Position numbers and translations under genes: made by a program. A stretch of 40,080 nucleotides of DNA from CAZFER01 sp964517495 (GTDB lineage: Bacteria; Hinthialibacterota; Hinthialibacteria; Hinthialibacterales; Hinthialibacteraceae), in assembly GCA_964517495.1 (NCBI GenBank), contig CAZFER010000059.1, positions 1 through 40,080 of the forward strand. The letters run 5' to 3'. This document shows, piece after piece, positions 19,787 to 28,948 of this stretch; the stretch's first letter is position 1; the number at the start of each line of letters is the position of its first letter. The notes below the pieces were generated by a model that saw only the letters and a list, made by a program, of their open reading frames with translations, was not told where the DNA came from and searched no databases.

Positions 19787-21658
19787 ATGAGAAGAGTTTT
19801 ATCTTGCGTATTATTTACCTTGGTTTTATCCACAAGTGTGCATGGAACAGAAATCACCTCTCCCGATGGGAAAATCCATGCTCGCTTTCTTAAACAAAAG
19901 ACAGAAAAGCAATCGACTCTTCAATACACAATCCTTTATGAAAATAAAACCATTATCAATAACTCACCAATTCGATTTACCTTTGCAGATCAATCGTACG
20001 ATATCAATAATTTCAAGTTTCGATCCGCTAAAATAACGAATCATGATTCCACCTGGTCACCTGTTTATGGTGAACGTCAGACAATTCGTGACCATTACAA
20101 CCAAATGGTTTTGAGTGTGCTTCATTCTCAAACCGATCAGCATTTGTTCGATATAACCATTAGAGCCTATGATGAAGGAATCGCATTTTGCTATACTTTT
20201 CCAAAACGAACATCATATGATTCGCTTACGCTGCAAAAGGAACATACAGAATTCCACTTTCAAAAGGATCATACCGCTTGGGCCACTTACTCTGCCCAAG
20301 GCTTATATGAGGAAGTCCCCATCAGCAAAATCCGCAAAGGGTGTGAGCGTCCACTCACCATCAAAATCGATGAGGGTTTATTCATCGCATTAGCGGAAGC
20401 ACGGCTTGTGGATTATGCCCGAACAAAATTCGATTCATTGAACCCGGATCGACCGGCCCTGGTTACCTCATTGGCAAGCCAGGTTGAGATGCAACTACCT
20501 TATACCACTCCATGGCGAGTGATTATGATCGCTGAAAGTCCCGGTCAATTATTGGAAAATAATCACCTTATTCTAAATCTGAATGATCCATGCGCCATCA
20601 GTGATCCCTCATGGATTAAACCTGGCAAAGTGATTCGTGAAGTTTCCCTTACCACCCAGGGAGGTAAAGCCTGTGTCGACTTTGCGTCCAGACACAATCT
20701 CCACTATGTGGAATATGATGCAGGGTGGTATGGCCATGAGTATGATGATTCATCTGATGCCACTACGATTTCCGTGGATCCTAAGCGTTCTCCCGGCCCA
20801 TTGGATTTACATGAGGTTATTCGTTATGCTAATCAGAAAGGTATTGGTATCATTGTCTACGTGAACCGCCGTGCGCTTGAAAAACAATTGGATGACATAT
20901 TGCCATTATATCAAAAATGGGGGATCAAGGGGGTTAAATACGGATTTGTTAACGTTGGGTCACAACATTGGACGAAATGGCTGCATGAAGCTGTTCGTAA
21001 GGCTGCAAAACACAAATTAATGGTGGATATACATGATGAGTATCGCCCCACCGGTTATTCACGCACCTATCCAAACTTAATGACCCAAGAAGGAATCCGC
21101 GGCGATGAAACCAGGCCCACAAATGATCAAACCTTGACCACCCTCTTTACCCGAATGCTTGCGGGAGCGGGCGATAACACGATCTGCTATTACGATAATA
21201 GAGTAACCCAAAATGCGTCTCATGCCTATCAGTTAGCCAAAGCGGTTTGTTTTTATAGCCCCTGGCAGTTTATATATTGGTATGACCGCCCGGCGGAAAT
21301 CGAAAAAGAACATGATCCAGAAATTGAATTTTTTGATGATGTTCCCACCGTTTGGGATGAAACAAAGGTATTATTTGGCGCCATCGGTGAATATGCGGTC
21401 ATAGCACGCCGAAGTGGTGAGGAATGGTTTATCGGATGCATGAATGCTGAAAATTCGCAAGATTTCAAGGTGGATCTATCCTTTCTTGATCCGAAAAAAA
21501 CATACCTCACTAAAATCTATTCTACGGATCAAACGATCGAAACGCGCACTCATGTGAAAATTGAGGAAAGAAAATTGGATTCAAACGATCAGTTAAAAAT
21601 TCACCTTCCATCGAATGATGGGCAGGCTTTACATCTTATACCGCAAAAAAATGTATAG
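19787..21658 (+). CDS. Glycoside hydrolase family 97
   Basis: A 623-residue secreted enzyme (signal peptide 1-21, VLFTLVLSTSVHG). The N-terminal super-beta-sandwich (about 22-280) is followed by the (beta/alpha)8 domain (about 285-540) and a C-terminal beta domain, the standard GH97 order. Recognisable family blocks are HYVEYDAGWYG, KGVKYGFV, the acidic loop HDEYRPTG with Glu418, RTYPNLMTQEGIRGDE with Glu435 and Glu441, and AGAGDNTICYYD. In retaining GH97 members an aspartate nucleophile stands in the 'GVKxDF' strand; here this is KYGFV, so the protein fits the inverting, SusB-like type (inference from memory of the family). Substrates of the family are alpha-glucosides or alpha-galactosides. 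AAGGAG precedes the ATG. Confidence 0.9.
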   Translation: MRRVLSCVLFTLVLSTSVHGTEITSPDGKIHARFLKQKTEKQSTLQYTILYENKTIINNSPIRFTFADQSYDINNFKFRSAKITNHDSTWSPVYGERQTIRDHYNQMVLSVLHSQTDQHLFDITIRAYDEGIAFCYTFPKRTSYDSLTLQKEHTEFHFQKDHTAWATYSAQGLYEEVPISKIRKGCERPLTIKIDEGLFIALAEARLVDYARTKFDSLNPDRPALVTSLASQVEMQLPYTTPWRVIMIAESPGQLLENNHLILNLNDPCAISDPSWIKPGKVIREVSLTTQGGKACVDFASRHNLHYVEYDAGWYGHEYDDSSDATTISVDPKRSPGPLDLHEVIRYANQKGIGIIVYVNRRALEKQLDDILPLYQKWGIKGVKYGFVNVGSQHWTKWLHEAVRKAAKHKLMVDIHDEYRPTGYSRTYPNLMTQEGIRGDETRPTNDQTLTTLFTRMLAGAGDNTICYYDNRVTQNASHAYQLAKAVCFYSPWQFIYWYDRPAEIEKEHDPEIEFFDDVPTVWDETKVLFGAIGEYAVIARRSGEEWFIGCMNAENSQDFKVDLSFLDPKKTYLTKIYSTDQTIETRTHVKIEERKLDSNDQLKIHLPSNDGQALHLIPQKNV

Positions 21659-21739
21659 ACTTTCATTAGAAAATGGAGTATAAAATATGTGATGGACTCT
21701 GTTTGTGCTTAACGCTAAAATCCGGGGAGGATATGCGAT

Positions 21740-22366
21740 ATGACTAGCCAAAATCACCCAGGATTCACACTAATCGAATTGCTAATTGTGGTGGCAATCA
21801 TTGGCATCCTTGCCGCCATTGCTGTTCCGAATTTTATTAATGCTCAGACTCGAGCGAAAGTGACGCGAGTGAAAAGTGACTTATACTCGATGGTCAATGC
21901 TTCTGAGATGTATCGGTTGGATCACTATGCTTATCCCTGGCCTCGATTAAGTGGAAATTATATTGCCCGTGTTATTGAACTAAGCACGCCGGTTGCTTAT
22001 TTGAGCAGTGTGGATTTGGAAGATCCGTTTAATCCCAAAAAGATGGAAGATGTCTTTCAACCCAATGTACCAACCTATGTATGGGTCAATTATCGAGGAC
22101 GCTGGGGGAAAAACGAATCCCGTTGGAACATGTTTTGGCCCAATGAAATTCTTGATTGTTTTGCGACGAATTCCCAAGGTCCTGATCATCGCCACTCCGG
22201 CGGCTCACATCCTCCACTGGAAGAACGGCTGGGAAAGCAAATGTCCGGGGGCAATGTTCCCGCCGGCAATCCCCGTGATAAGATATATAAACCATCAAAT
22301 GGACTCAATAGCCTCGGTGATATTGTGCGATATGGTGGTGAATGTTCGGGAATGTTTAATGATTAA
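21740..22366 (+). CDS. Prepilin-type (pseudopilin-like) protein A
   Basis: A 208-residue protein with an eight-residue basic-free leader ending in Gly, then the class III/type IV pilin start FTLIELLIVVAIIGILAA with Glu at mature position 5. Prepilin peptidase should cut between Gly8 and Phe9. The rest is a globular head with STPVAYLSSVDLEDPF, SQGPD and the C-terminal SNGLNSLGDIVRYGG, which it shares with the three other prepilins of the window. GGGGAGG lies about 12 bases before the start; an earlier ATG is closed by TAG after four codons. It sits between GH97 (81-base gap) and a sulfatase (33-base gap). No pilus assembly ATPase, platform or peptidase gene is near. Confidence 0.88.
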   Translation: MTSQNHPGFTLIELLIVVAIIGILAAIAVPNFINAQTRAKVTRVKSDLYSMVNASEMYRLDHYAYPWPRLSGNYIARVIELSTPVAYLSSVDLEDPFNPKKMEDVFQPNVPTYVWVNYRGRWGKNESRWNMFWPNEILDCFATNSQGPDHRHSGGSHPPLEERLGKQMSGGNVPAGNPRDKIYKPSNGLNSLGDIVRYGGECSGMFND

Positions 22367-22399
22367 AAATATGAAAAGAAAAAAGGAGGGTAATCCATC

Positions 22400-23692
22400 A
22401 TGAATATAAATCGTAGAAATTTCTTACAACTCACCGGTGCAGGAATCGCGTCCAGCACATTAACTCCACAAACTCATGCTTTGCAGGGCAACAATTCGGC
22501 TAACTCAAAGCAGCCCAATGTTGTGTTGATTATCTCTGATGATCAAGGCTTCACCGATTACAGTTTTATGGGCCATGATACGATTCAAACACCAAACATC
22601 GATAATCTCGCTCAGCAGAGTGTGGTATTCACCCGTGGTTATGTAACGACTGCTTTATGTTGCCCTTCCCTGGCGACATTGTTGACTGGCAAATATCCCC
22701 ATCAACACCGGATAACCGGCAACGATCCTGTTCAAAAAGAGGAAAGGCATTTATGGTATGATGCATTTGAAAGCTGCAAACGGCTCCCCGCCATGTTGGC
22801 TGAGGCGGGGTATGTCAGCTTCCAATCGGGAAAATTTTGGATGGGGCATTACAGCCGTGCAGGTTTCACCGGCGGGATGACAACCGAGGGGCGGCATGGT
22901 GGCCCAGGCCTGGTTATCGGCCGAAAAACCATGCAGCCAGTATTTGATTTCATCGATAACGCTCAAGAGGAAAAAAATCCATTCTTTTTATGGTATGCAC
23001 CTTTTTTACCCCATACACCCCACAATCCCCCCCAGGAAATTTTAGATAAATATAAAGATGCTGGTGAAAATGCAAAATATTATGCCATGTGTGATTGGTT
23101 TGACCAAACCTGTGGCGAATTGCTTGATCACCTCGATAAACGCAAATTAAGGGATGATACCATTGTTATTTATATTGCCGACAACGGCTGGCCTCGTCCG
23201 TATAAAGGTTCTCCATATGAACTGGGTGTGCGAACACCGATCATGATTCGATGGCCAGACCACCTTAAGCCACGCATGGATGAGATTAACCTGGCCAACA
23301 GTATTGATATTGTGCCCACCATTTTACATGTGTGTGGTTTAACACCACCTGACGATATGCCGGGATTGAATTTGTTGGATTCTCAAGCGGTTGCCAATCG
23401 GGAAATCATCTTTCTGGAAAACTTCGCCCACGATATGGCTGAACTTGATGCTCCAGAAAAAAGCTTACGCGCGCGAAGTTGTATTCATGGTGATTGGAAA
23501 CTGATTGTGTGGGAAAAAGACCAGCCAGACCTGCGCACCTCGGGTAAATTAAAACCGGAAGCGGACATTGAACTCTTTAACTTAAAAGAGGATCCGTTTG
23601 AAAAGAATAATCTTGCTCAAAAACATCCTGAAAAAGTAAACGATTTAAGAAAGTTGATCGATGGATGGTGGAATCCCAAACTTGCAAACTAA
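22400..23692 (+). CDS. Sulfatase (type I, formylglycine-type) with CCPSL active-site variant
   Basis: A 430-residue protein with a twin-arginine signal (NRRNFLQLTGAG). The alkaline-phosphatase-fold metal site is visible as ISDDQG (Asp47, Asp48). The active-site stretch reads TALCCPSLATLLTGKYPHQH: Cys87-Cys88-Pro89-Ser90-Leu91. In the canonical C/S-x-P-x-R signature the arginine stands where Leu91 is. I recall a sulfatase subfamily with PSLATLLTG, so this may be a normal subclass, but the missing arginine should be noted. SGKFWMGHY and IADNGWPRPYKG follow the family plan. AAGGAGG lies 11 bases before the ATG. It is flanked on both sides by prepilin genes in the same orientation (33 and 53 bases). 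Confidence 0.9.
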   Translation: MNINRRNFLQLTGAGIASSTLTPQTHALQGNNSANSKQPNVVLIISDDQGFTDYSFMGHDTIQTPNIDNLAQQSVVFTRGYVTTALCCPSLATLLTGKYPHQHRITGNDPVQKEERHLWYDAFESCKRLPAMLAEAGYVSFQSGKFWMGHYSRAGFTGGMTTEGRHGGPGLVIGRKTMQPVFDFIDNAQEEKNPFFLWYAPFLPHTPHNPPQEILDKYKDAGENAKYYAMCDWFDQTCGELLDHLDKRKLRDDTIVIYIADNGWPRPYKGSPYELGVRTPIMIRWPDHLKPRMDEINLANSIDIVPTILHVCGLTPPDDMPGLNLLDSQAVANREIIFLENFAHDMAELDAPEKSLRARSCIHGDWKLIVWEKDQPDLRTSGKLKPEADIELFNLKEDPFEKNNLAQKHPEKVNDLRKLIDGWWNPKLAN

Positions 23693-23745
23693 TAGAGCGT
23701 ATCGATGGGATGATTATCGTATCTAGATCATAACAGAGGGATGTA

Positions 23746-24384
23746 ATGAGAAACCCAAAAGCCTTCACGCTGATTGAATTGCTCATCGTGGTCGCCATCA
23801 TTGGGATACTGGCGGCCATTGCTGTACCCAATTTCCTTAATGCCCAGATCAGAGCACAAATCGCCCGTGTGCGCAGCGATATGCGTTCGATCGCGATGGC
23901 TTGTGAAAACTACCGCATCGACCACAACAATTATCCTCTTCCATTGCGCAATGGATATATGTTCAACACATCCAACCACATCGCGAACTGTATCGAATTA
24001 ACCACGCCTGTTCCTTATATGTCATCCGTGATGATGGAAGATCCTTTTATCCCTCAACGGTTTTGGCAGGGATTCAGCGATAATAACGCCCACCCCACCT
24101 ATGTTTATGTCAGTTATCAGGGTGATTGGGGCAAACGCTGGGGAACCCAAAGCGCTGGTGTTGAACTTTCACAATTACCCAACGGATTTGGTTTGACATC
24201 ACAAGGTCCGGATGGTACTGATTCAGGGGGCGTTCACTGGCCATTACAAGCCAAGTTTGGCAATAATCTTCAGCAGGCCAATAGCCATCTTTATCATCCA
24301 TCGAATGGTTTAAAAAGCTTGGGCGATATTGTCCGCTTCGGTGGAGATGTACAAGCCCCATCCACCCTCGGGGGTGGTGGATGA
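23746..24384 (+). CDS. Prepilin-type (pseudopilin-like) protein B
   Basis: A 212-residue protein starting MRNPKA then FTLIELLIVVAIIGILAA. The residue before the cleavage site is Ala6, not the usual Gly; alanine is tolerated by some prepilin peptidases. The head carries TTPVPYMSSVMMEDPF, TSQGPDGTDSGG and SNGLKSLGDIVRFGGD. It is most like protein A of 21740-22366. The gene ends in a Gly-rich tail encoded by a palindromic stretch (about 24356-24382). AGAGGGATGTA precedes the ATG. It is probably the last gene of the rightward run starting at 16643, since a 127-base gap follows. Confidence 0.88.
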   Translation: MRNPKAFTLIELLIVVAIIGILAAIAVPNFLNAQIRAQIARVRSDMRSIAMACENYRIDHNNYPLPLRNGYMFNTSNHIANCIELTTPVPYMSSVMMEDPFIPQRFWQGFSDNNAHPTYVYVSYQGDWGKRWGTQSAGVELSQLPNGFGLTSQGPDGTDSGGVHWPLQAKFGNNLQQANSHLYHPSNGLKSLGDIVRFGGDVQAPSTLGGGG

Positions 24385-24511
24385 CATAATAGCAAACATT
24401 AAACAACTTTTATCCATAGCAATTAAAATAACTTTAAAATGACTTCCTGTATTTTACTTTGTTTAATCGTTTACAAGATGATAAAATAAATTACGTTTAG
24501 GATGAAAAATT

Positions 24512-24751
24512 ATGGATTGGACTCAACGAATAGATCAAAGACCTGACATTATGTTAGGTAAACCAGTGATAAAAGGAACGCGCATCACAGTAGAGCAAAT
24601 TCTTGAATCTCTTGCGGAAGGGATGTCAGAATCTGAATTATTAGATGCCCATCCTCGTTTATCTGATAATGATATTCAAGCCGCTTTGGCCTATGCGGCT
24701 GCAATGCTTTCCACAGAAAAAATTATCTTTTTTCAGGAACATGTTGGATGA
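24512..24751 (+). CDS. DUF433 antitoxin-like protein
   Basis: A 79-residue protein matching the DUF433 (VapB-like) family: DIMLGKPVIKGTRITVEQIL is the typical N-terminal block, a winged-helix DNA-binding fold, followed by EGMSESELLDAHPRLSDNDIQAALAYA. The full family length is present. Its TGA overlaps the ATG of the next gene (ATGA at 24748-24751), the standard arrangement for an antitoxin-toxin pair with a DUF5615 PIN-like partner. The antitoxin would bind the toxin and repress its own promoter, which is family knowledge. GTTTAGGATG lies upstream of the start. Confidence 0.88.
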   Translation: MDWTQRIDQRPDIMLGKPVIKGTRITVEQILESLAEGMSESELLDAHPRLSDNDIQAALAYAAAMLSTEKIIFFQEHVG

Positions 24752-25103
24752 AACTATTGGCCGATGAGAACATTGAAAAACCATGATTGATTGGTTAAGA
24801 AGTATTGATAACGATGTTCTTTGGATTGCAGAAGACTATGTTTCAACTCTCGATCACCAAGTATTGAATCTCGCCACATCGTCATCACGTATTCTATTAA
24901 CGCGTGATTTGGATTTCGGTGAATTCGTATACAGAGAAAAACGTAATAGCAGTGGAATAATTCTCCTTAGAGTTACTGCAAAAAACCAATTTGATCGATT
25001 AGAAATATTCCGCAAATGGTGGCCAAAAATAGAAGATAACGCAAATGAAAATTTTTTAGTCGTTTCGAATAACAGGATACGAATTCGTCCTTTGGGATAT
25101 TAA
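24748..25103 (+). pseudogene. DUF5615 PIN-like toxin, frameshifted near its N-terminus
   Basis: The ATG at 24748 overlaps the antitoxin stop and opens MKLLADENIEKP, the typical DUF5615 start with the first acidic residue, but then a TGA follows. The -1 frame from 24783 continues as MIDWLRSIDNDVLWIAEDY and RILLTRDLDFGEFV, the rest of the toxin with the second acidic pair. One added A in the five-A run at 24776-24780 would restore a single frame of about 118 residues. PIN-like toxins are RNases; the split separates the first catalytic Asp from the others. This is either a real inactivating mutation, a sequencing slip in a homopolymer, or less likely a programmed shift. Confidence 0.75.
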
Positions 25104-25166
25104 TTGAAATAGAAAAACGCCATCTTTAACAAAGATATAAATTTCACTGTGGATAATCAATACTGG

Positions 25167-26594
25167 TTAACGTTTATAATAGATATATCGTGCCAATATC
25201 TTGGAGTTATTAACAAACGTTCTTGGGTCAATAATACGATCAGTGGCATCATCATCCCAATAACGCAGGTGTCCTTTTTCCACCCAGGCGCCACGTTCAT
25301 CTATCGCCTTAATAATATCGCGAACTTTTTCCGGTGAGGGTTTGGGAACAGATTTCTTTGATTGATCGGGAGGTGACCAGGTTGAATTGGCCAACGCCTT
25401 GTAACGCTTTTCAATGCGGTCGAGTTTTGAACTTACCTTAAAACCATAATGGGTGGGCATATCGTCATCGCTATAGGTTAATTCATAATCTCGAGTAAAG
25501 TAGAGTGGTTTATTGGTTTTCAGTTCATAAAATCGAGCTAACCTTCCATCCGGCAAGAGCGAGTCTTTGTAATACTTCAATGCCTTGGGAATCGGCTCCA
25601 AATATTTTTTGTCACCTGTTTTTTCATAAATATCCATAAGTGTCATCATCACTTGCTGGGATTCACCTCCAGTAATCGACGGCGGTTCAAACTTCCGCGC
25701 CCATGCAGGATGCATATCAAAATCATATTGTTGCACCCAGCCGGGCTGTGGTTCTGGCATTTGAGCGAGAATCAAAAAATCCCCACCTTTTTTGGCTGCC
25801 TTTAAATAACGTTCATCGTCATACGTTTGAGCAGCCAGGAATAAGGTTTCAATCACATCACTCATCAATCGATCGTTAATGGTATACAAACGCCAATGTT
25901 GTTTTATTCTGGTGTATTCTCCATCCTCTCTATAATCAGCTGGCTTGACCGGATATCGGCTGGGATCGTCTATCGGCTCCTCAAAAACATGCGGCCAGGC
26001 CCCGTTGGGAAACTGCACATCAACAAGACTGTCCAATCCATACATCACCGCTTCGTGTATTTTCTCTTCTTTAAAGTTCGTGGTTTTATCAAATCGTATT
26101 AAAAACCGAAGCGCAGCTTGGGTCATATCATCATCCAGTGTGGTGGTATTTCGTGCCCTTTTTGATGGAGGTCCATCGATGCGATAAGCAAACCGATCAC
26201 GATCGTCGGGATCAAACTCGATTCGGTTATACCATCCCCCTGAATGTAATTGCCCGGAAACCAACGCCATCGCTGTTTCCCGTGCTTTGGCCAAATAATT
26301 TCTATCACCTGTCAACTCGTATAGCTCAATCAGTGCTTCACCCACATAGGGTGTTCCAGGCGGTTGAAGCCAGGCGGTTGTTTCCCCCACTTTGCCCTCC
26401 CCTTCTCGTTTCGATAGATCAGCGCTATAGCACCAAACATATCCGCCATGGGTTGAGACCTCTTCCGTAAAAAAAGTCACAGCCTTATCCAACGCCGCTT
26501 TAGCCTCTTCCAATGTCGGAGCATCGCTATCTGCAAAAGATTGGATTGATAAACAAAACGCAAAAAAAAGGAGAAAGAGATTACGAATAAACAT
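25167..26594 (-). CDS. Pectate lyase-like (PL10-type) alpha/alpha-toroid protein, exported
   Basis: A 475-residue protein with a signal peptide (about 1-22, LFLLFFAFCLSIQSFA). The body consists of paired helices typical of alpha/alpha toroids: EALIELYELTGDRNYLAKA, QAALRFLIRFDKTTNF and LMDIYEKTGDKKYLEPI. GGWYNRIEFDPDD, TTTLDDDMTQAALRFL and FPNGAWPHVF resemble the region that planctomycete PL10-annotated proteins share. I cannot see a decisive catalytic arginine/aspartate set, so lyase activity is unproven. It is the third gene of a leftward group after a sulfatase and a prepilin. Upstream of its start lies a copy of a dispersed repeat. It probably acts in the periplasm on acidic glycan. Confidence 0.72.
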   Translation of the reverse strand: MFIRNLFLLFFAFCLSIQSFADSDAPTLEEAKAALDKAVTFFTEEVSTHGGYVWCYSADLSKREGEGKVGETTAWLQPPGTPYVGEALIELYELTGDRNYLAKARETAMALVSGQLHSGGWYNRIEFDPDDRDRFAYRIDGPPSKRARNTTTLDDDMTQAALRFLIRFDKTTNFKEEKIHEAVMYGLDSLVDVQFPNGAWPHVFEEPIDDPSRYPVKPADYREDGEYTRIKQHWRLYTINDRLMSDVIETLFLAAQTYDDERYLKAAKKGGDFLILAQMPEPQPGWVQQYDFDMHPAWARKFEPPSITGGESQQVMMTLMDIYEKTGDKKYLEPIPKALKYYKDSLLPDGRLARFYELKTNKPLYFTRDYELTYSDDDMPTHYGFKVSSKLDRIEKRYKALANSTWSPPDQSKKSVPKPSPEKVRDIIKAIDERGAWVEKGHLRYWDDDATDRIIDPRTFVNNSKILARYIYYKR

Positions 26595-26636
26595 AAGTAA
26601 TATATCCTCTGTTTGATCGATTTTATTTGTACAAGA

Positions 26637-26683
26637 TCAGCCATAAATAGCTCCCTTCCCCTGCCAGGATTAGGAATGGCTGA
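26637..26683. repeat. Dispersed repeat copy 1, in an 8-base inverted repeat
   Basis: TCAGCCAT (26637-26644) and ATGGCTGA (26676-26683) pair around a core reading CCCCTGCCAGGATTAGGA. A similar core is found at 29224-29258 and, on the other strand, at 39725-39765. It lies between the prepilin stop and the start of the PL10-like gene. Confidence 0.5.
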
Positions 26684-26729
26684 GTTTATGCTATGAAACT
26701 CATGGCTATATGTCAAATGATATTTCAAT

Positions 26730-27329
26730 CTATGGCAACGCAAAATCCACTTTTGGCCGCCCCGGAACATACCTTCGAATAAAACCAATACTATATACCC
26801 CATTACTAACCTCATAGGGATGCCAATCTGTTGTGCTTTGGCCTTGATACGATGTGGTTGGTCCCATCCCAAAAAGGATGCCTATGGAGTTTTTTCGCAA
26901 TCCAAAATCAGGATTAACACTCGCATCAAAGTAGACAGGAGTTAAGTTTGGATGGTATCGTAAATCATAAGGATCCCAATGATATTGAGCCTTTGTAAAT
27001 CCAAGCCGGGAATTATCTGAAAAGAGTGTCTTTGCAGCGGCAAAATCCTGAAAAGGGTCATAGAGAAATCCACTTAAATATGGAACGGGTGTTGTCAACC
27101 AATAATTTTGATTTGGAGCATGCGAATGAGGAGGATTATCATTGTTGTCATTCATATACTGAAGGATAGCCATTTCCAATGTCCGTTGATCGGCCATTGC
27201 CCTTGAAACCTTGGCTCGTACTTGCGCATTTAAAAAATTGGGAACCGCGATCGCCGCCAAAATCCCTATAATCGCAACCACAATCAGCAATTCGATCAAC
27301 GTGAATGCTTTCTTTCGCAATGAGTCCAT
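26730..27329 (-). CDS. Prepilin-type (pseudopilin-like) protein C
   Basis: A 199-residue protein. The ATG at 27327-27329 is chosen because GAGG lies seven bases upstream; the frame is open further but without such a site. The leader MDSLRKKA ends in Ala, then FTLIELLIVVAIIGILAA. The head has TTPVPYLSGFLYDPF and a C-terminal SNGVYSIGFIRRY, a weaker version of the SNG-x2-S-x-G-D signature of the other three. It lies 140 bases after a sulfatase gene and 135 bases before the PL10-like gene, all leftward. Again no assembly genes are near. Confidence 0.86.
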   Translation of the reverse strand: MDSLRKKAFTLIELLIVVAIIGILAAIAVPNFLNAQVRAKVSRAMADQRTLEMAILQYMNDNNDNPPHSHAPNQNYWLTTPVPYLSGFLYDPFQDFAAAKTLFSDNSRLGFTKAQYHWDPYDLRYHPNLTPVYFDASVNPDFGLRKNSIGILFGMGPTTSYQGQSTTDWHPYEVSNGVYSIGFIRRYVPGRPKVDFALP

Positions 27330-27469
27330 AAAACACCTCGTTATATATGAATCAACAATACAGTGTCTCATAGCTTTTAATCATTGTCTATCAATATTTT
27401 ATTCCTTATGAGTGATTAAAAGGATATCTCTCCCTCAAAAACAGGATTGATCCACATATAAAACCATTA

Positions 27470-28819
27470 TTAGCCAGCCTTCTTTTTATCTTTGTTAATC
27501 ATCCTGTCCAGCAACGTTTGGAGCTCTTTCACCTTTTCCGGTTTTTCTTCAACAAGATTCGTCTTTTCCAATGGATCCTTTTTAATATTGTACAATTCAA
27601 CTGTTTCCTTGTTTGAAAATTTCACCAGTTTCCAATCACCATCCCGAACTGCCATTTGCCGGCGCGTGTTCCAATACATCACGCGATCCGGTTCCTGTTT
27701 CGATTCGCCAGTAATCTGTTGCCAAAGGTTAGTTCCATCCCAATTTAAGTTCTTCATGGGTGTATAACCGGCAAGGTGACAAAGCGTTGGCATCCAATCC
27801 ACGATATGAATAGGGGTTGAGCACTCGCTGCTATCCAATCTTCCCTTCCAATTCACAAAGGCCGGAACCCGAATCCCTCCTTCATAAACATCGCCTTTCC
27901 AGCCGCGTAAGGGGGAATTATCTCCCAGAACGTTATGCGGTTTATCGGCATACCGCCCTTTATACTGCTTATCATTGCTCCAACTCTTCTGGCCACCATT
28001 ATCACTAACAAAAACAATTATGGTGTTCTCGCGGATCCCCCTCTTATCAATCGCATCAACAATCTGCCCTATTCCATGATCCATATGAGTGACGCTTGCA
28101 TTAAACCACCGCCGTGAGGGCTCCTCGATATGATCATACATCGATGTCCAGCGATCAGGTTCATCCAAAGGATAATGGGGCACACTATACGCCACATACA
28201 AAAAGAAGGGCGTTTGATCACTCTTTTCAATCACATCAATCGCTTGATCCGTGATTAAATCCGTGGCATGTCCTTCTTCCTCGATGTACTCATCATTCTT
28301 ATGCCATGTCTTGATTCCGGTTTTGTATAAATGCGTATACGGATCAACTTGCCCGGCAAAATAACCATAAGACAAATCAAAACCATATTTCAAAGGCGTA
28401 TATTCAGGGGGTGAGCCCATGTGCCATTTTCCTGAAATCGCCGTTTTATAGCCTGCTTTTTTCAAAGCATCCGCCAAGGTGATCGTGTCATCGCGAAAGA
28501 TTTTTCCATAATCCGGACCATACACCCCATACCGGCTTGGAAAATGTCCCGTGAAAATCCCAACCCGCGCCGGTGTACAGGTCGGCATGGCATAATGATG
28601 GGTAAATTTTACACCTTCTGAAGCAAGCCGGTCCAAATTGGGCGTTTTAATTTCAGGATTGTTGTAGCCAATATCCGACCAACCCATATCGTCAGCGATA
28701 ATATATACAATATTGGGCTTATGGGAATCAGAAAAACTGCTCAAAGGATTGAATGATAAAGCCGTAAGTCCGGCCGTACTAAGGCGGAGATAATTTCGTC
28801 GTGAAATTGAATGATTCAT
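27470..28819 (-). CDS. Sulfatase (type I, canonical CTPAR site)
   Basis: A 449-residue sulfatase. The start at 28817-28819 is preferred: AAAGGAGAG lies just before it, while the upstream in-frame ATG has no site. A Tat-type signal SRRNYLRLSTAGLTALS is followed by NIVYIIADDMGWSDIG with the metal aspartates. The active site is Cys81-Thr-Pro-Ala-Arg85 then VGIFTG, the complete signature for cysteine-to-formylglycine conversion. Further family blocks are SGKWHMG, FFLYVAYSVPHYP and FVSDNGGQKSW. Together with a prepilin and a PL10-like gene it forms a leftward group. Maturation needs a formylglycine-generating enzyme or anSME, not present here. The substrate is an unknown sulfated glycan. Confidence 0.93.
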   Translation of the reverse strand: MNHSISRRNYLRLSTAGLTALSFNPLSSFSDSHKPNIVYIIADDMGWSDIGYNNPEIKTPNLDRLASEGVKFTHHYAMPTCTPARVGIFTGHFPSRYGVYGPDYGKIFRDDTITLADALKKAGYKTAISGKWHMGSPPEYTPLKYGFDLSYGYFAGQVDPYTHLYKTGIKTWHKNDEYIEEEGHATDLITDQAIDVIEKSDQTPFFLYVAYSVPHYPLDEPDRWTSMYDHIEEPSRRWFNASVTHMDHGIGQIVDAIDKRGIRENTIIVFVSDNGGQKSWSNDKQYKGRYADKPHNVLGDNSPLRGWKGDVYEGGIRVPAFVNWKGRLDSSECSTPIHIVDWMPTLCHLAGYTPMKNLNWDGTNLWQQITGESKQEPDRVMYWNTRRQMAVRDGDWKLVKFSNKETVELYNIKKDPLEKTNLVEEKPEKVKELQTLLDRMINKDKKKAG

Positions 28820-28948
28820 GGTCTCTCCTTTATCGAATCCAGGTTTCATGCTTTTCCATTATACATGAATATGACCTCAACTCGACAGACACTTTTGAGA
28901 AAAAAGTGAGAAACAAGTATTTGCGAAAAAGCGCATCGAAAAGCTCGC

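Noticed and set aside
24356..24382. Palindrome at the end of prepilin B as a terminator
   Set aside because: The stem codes for the Gly-rich tail and no T-run follows.
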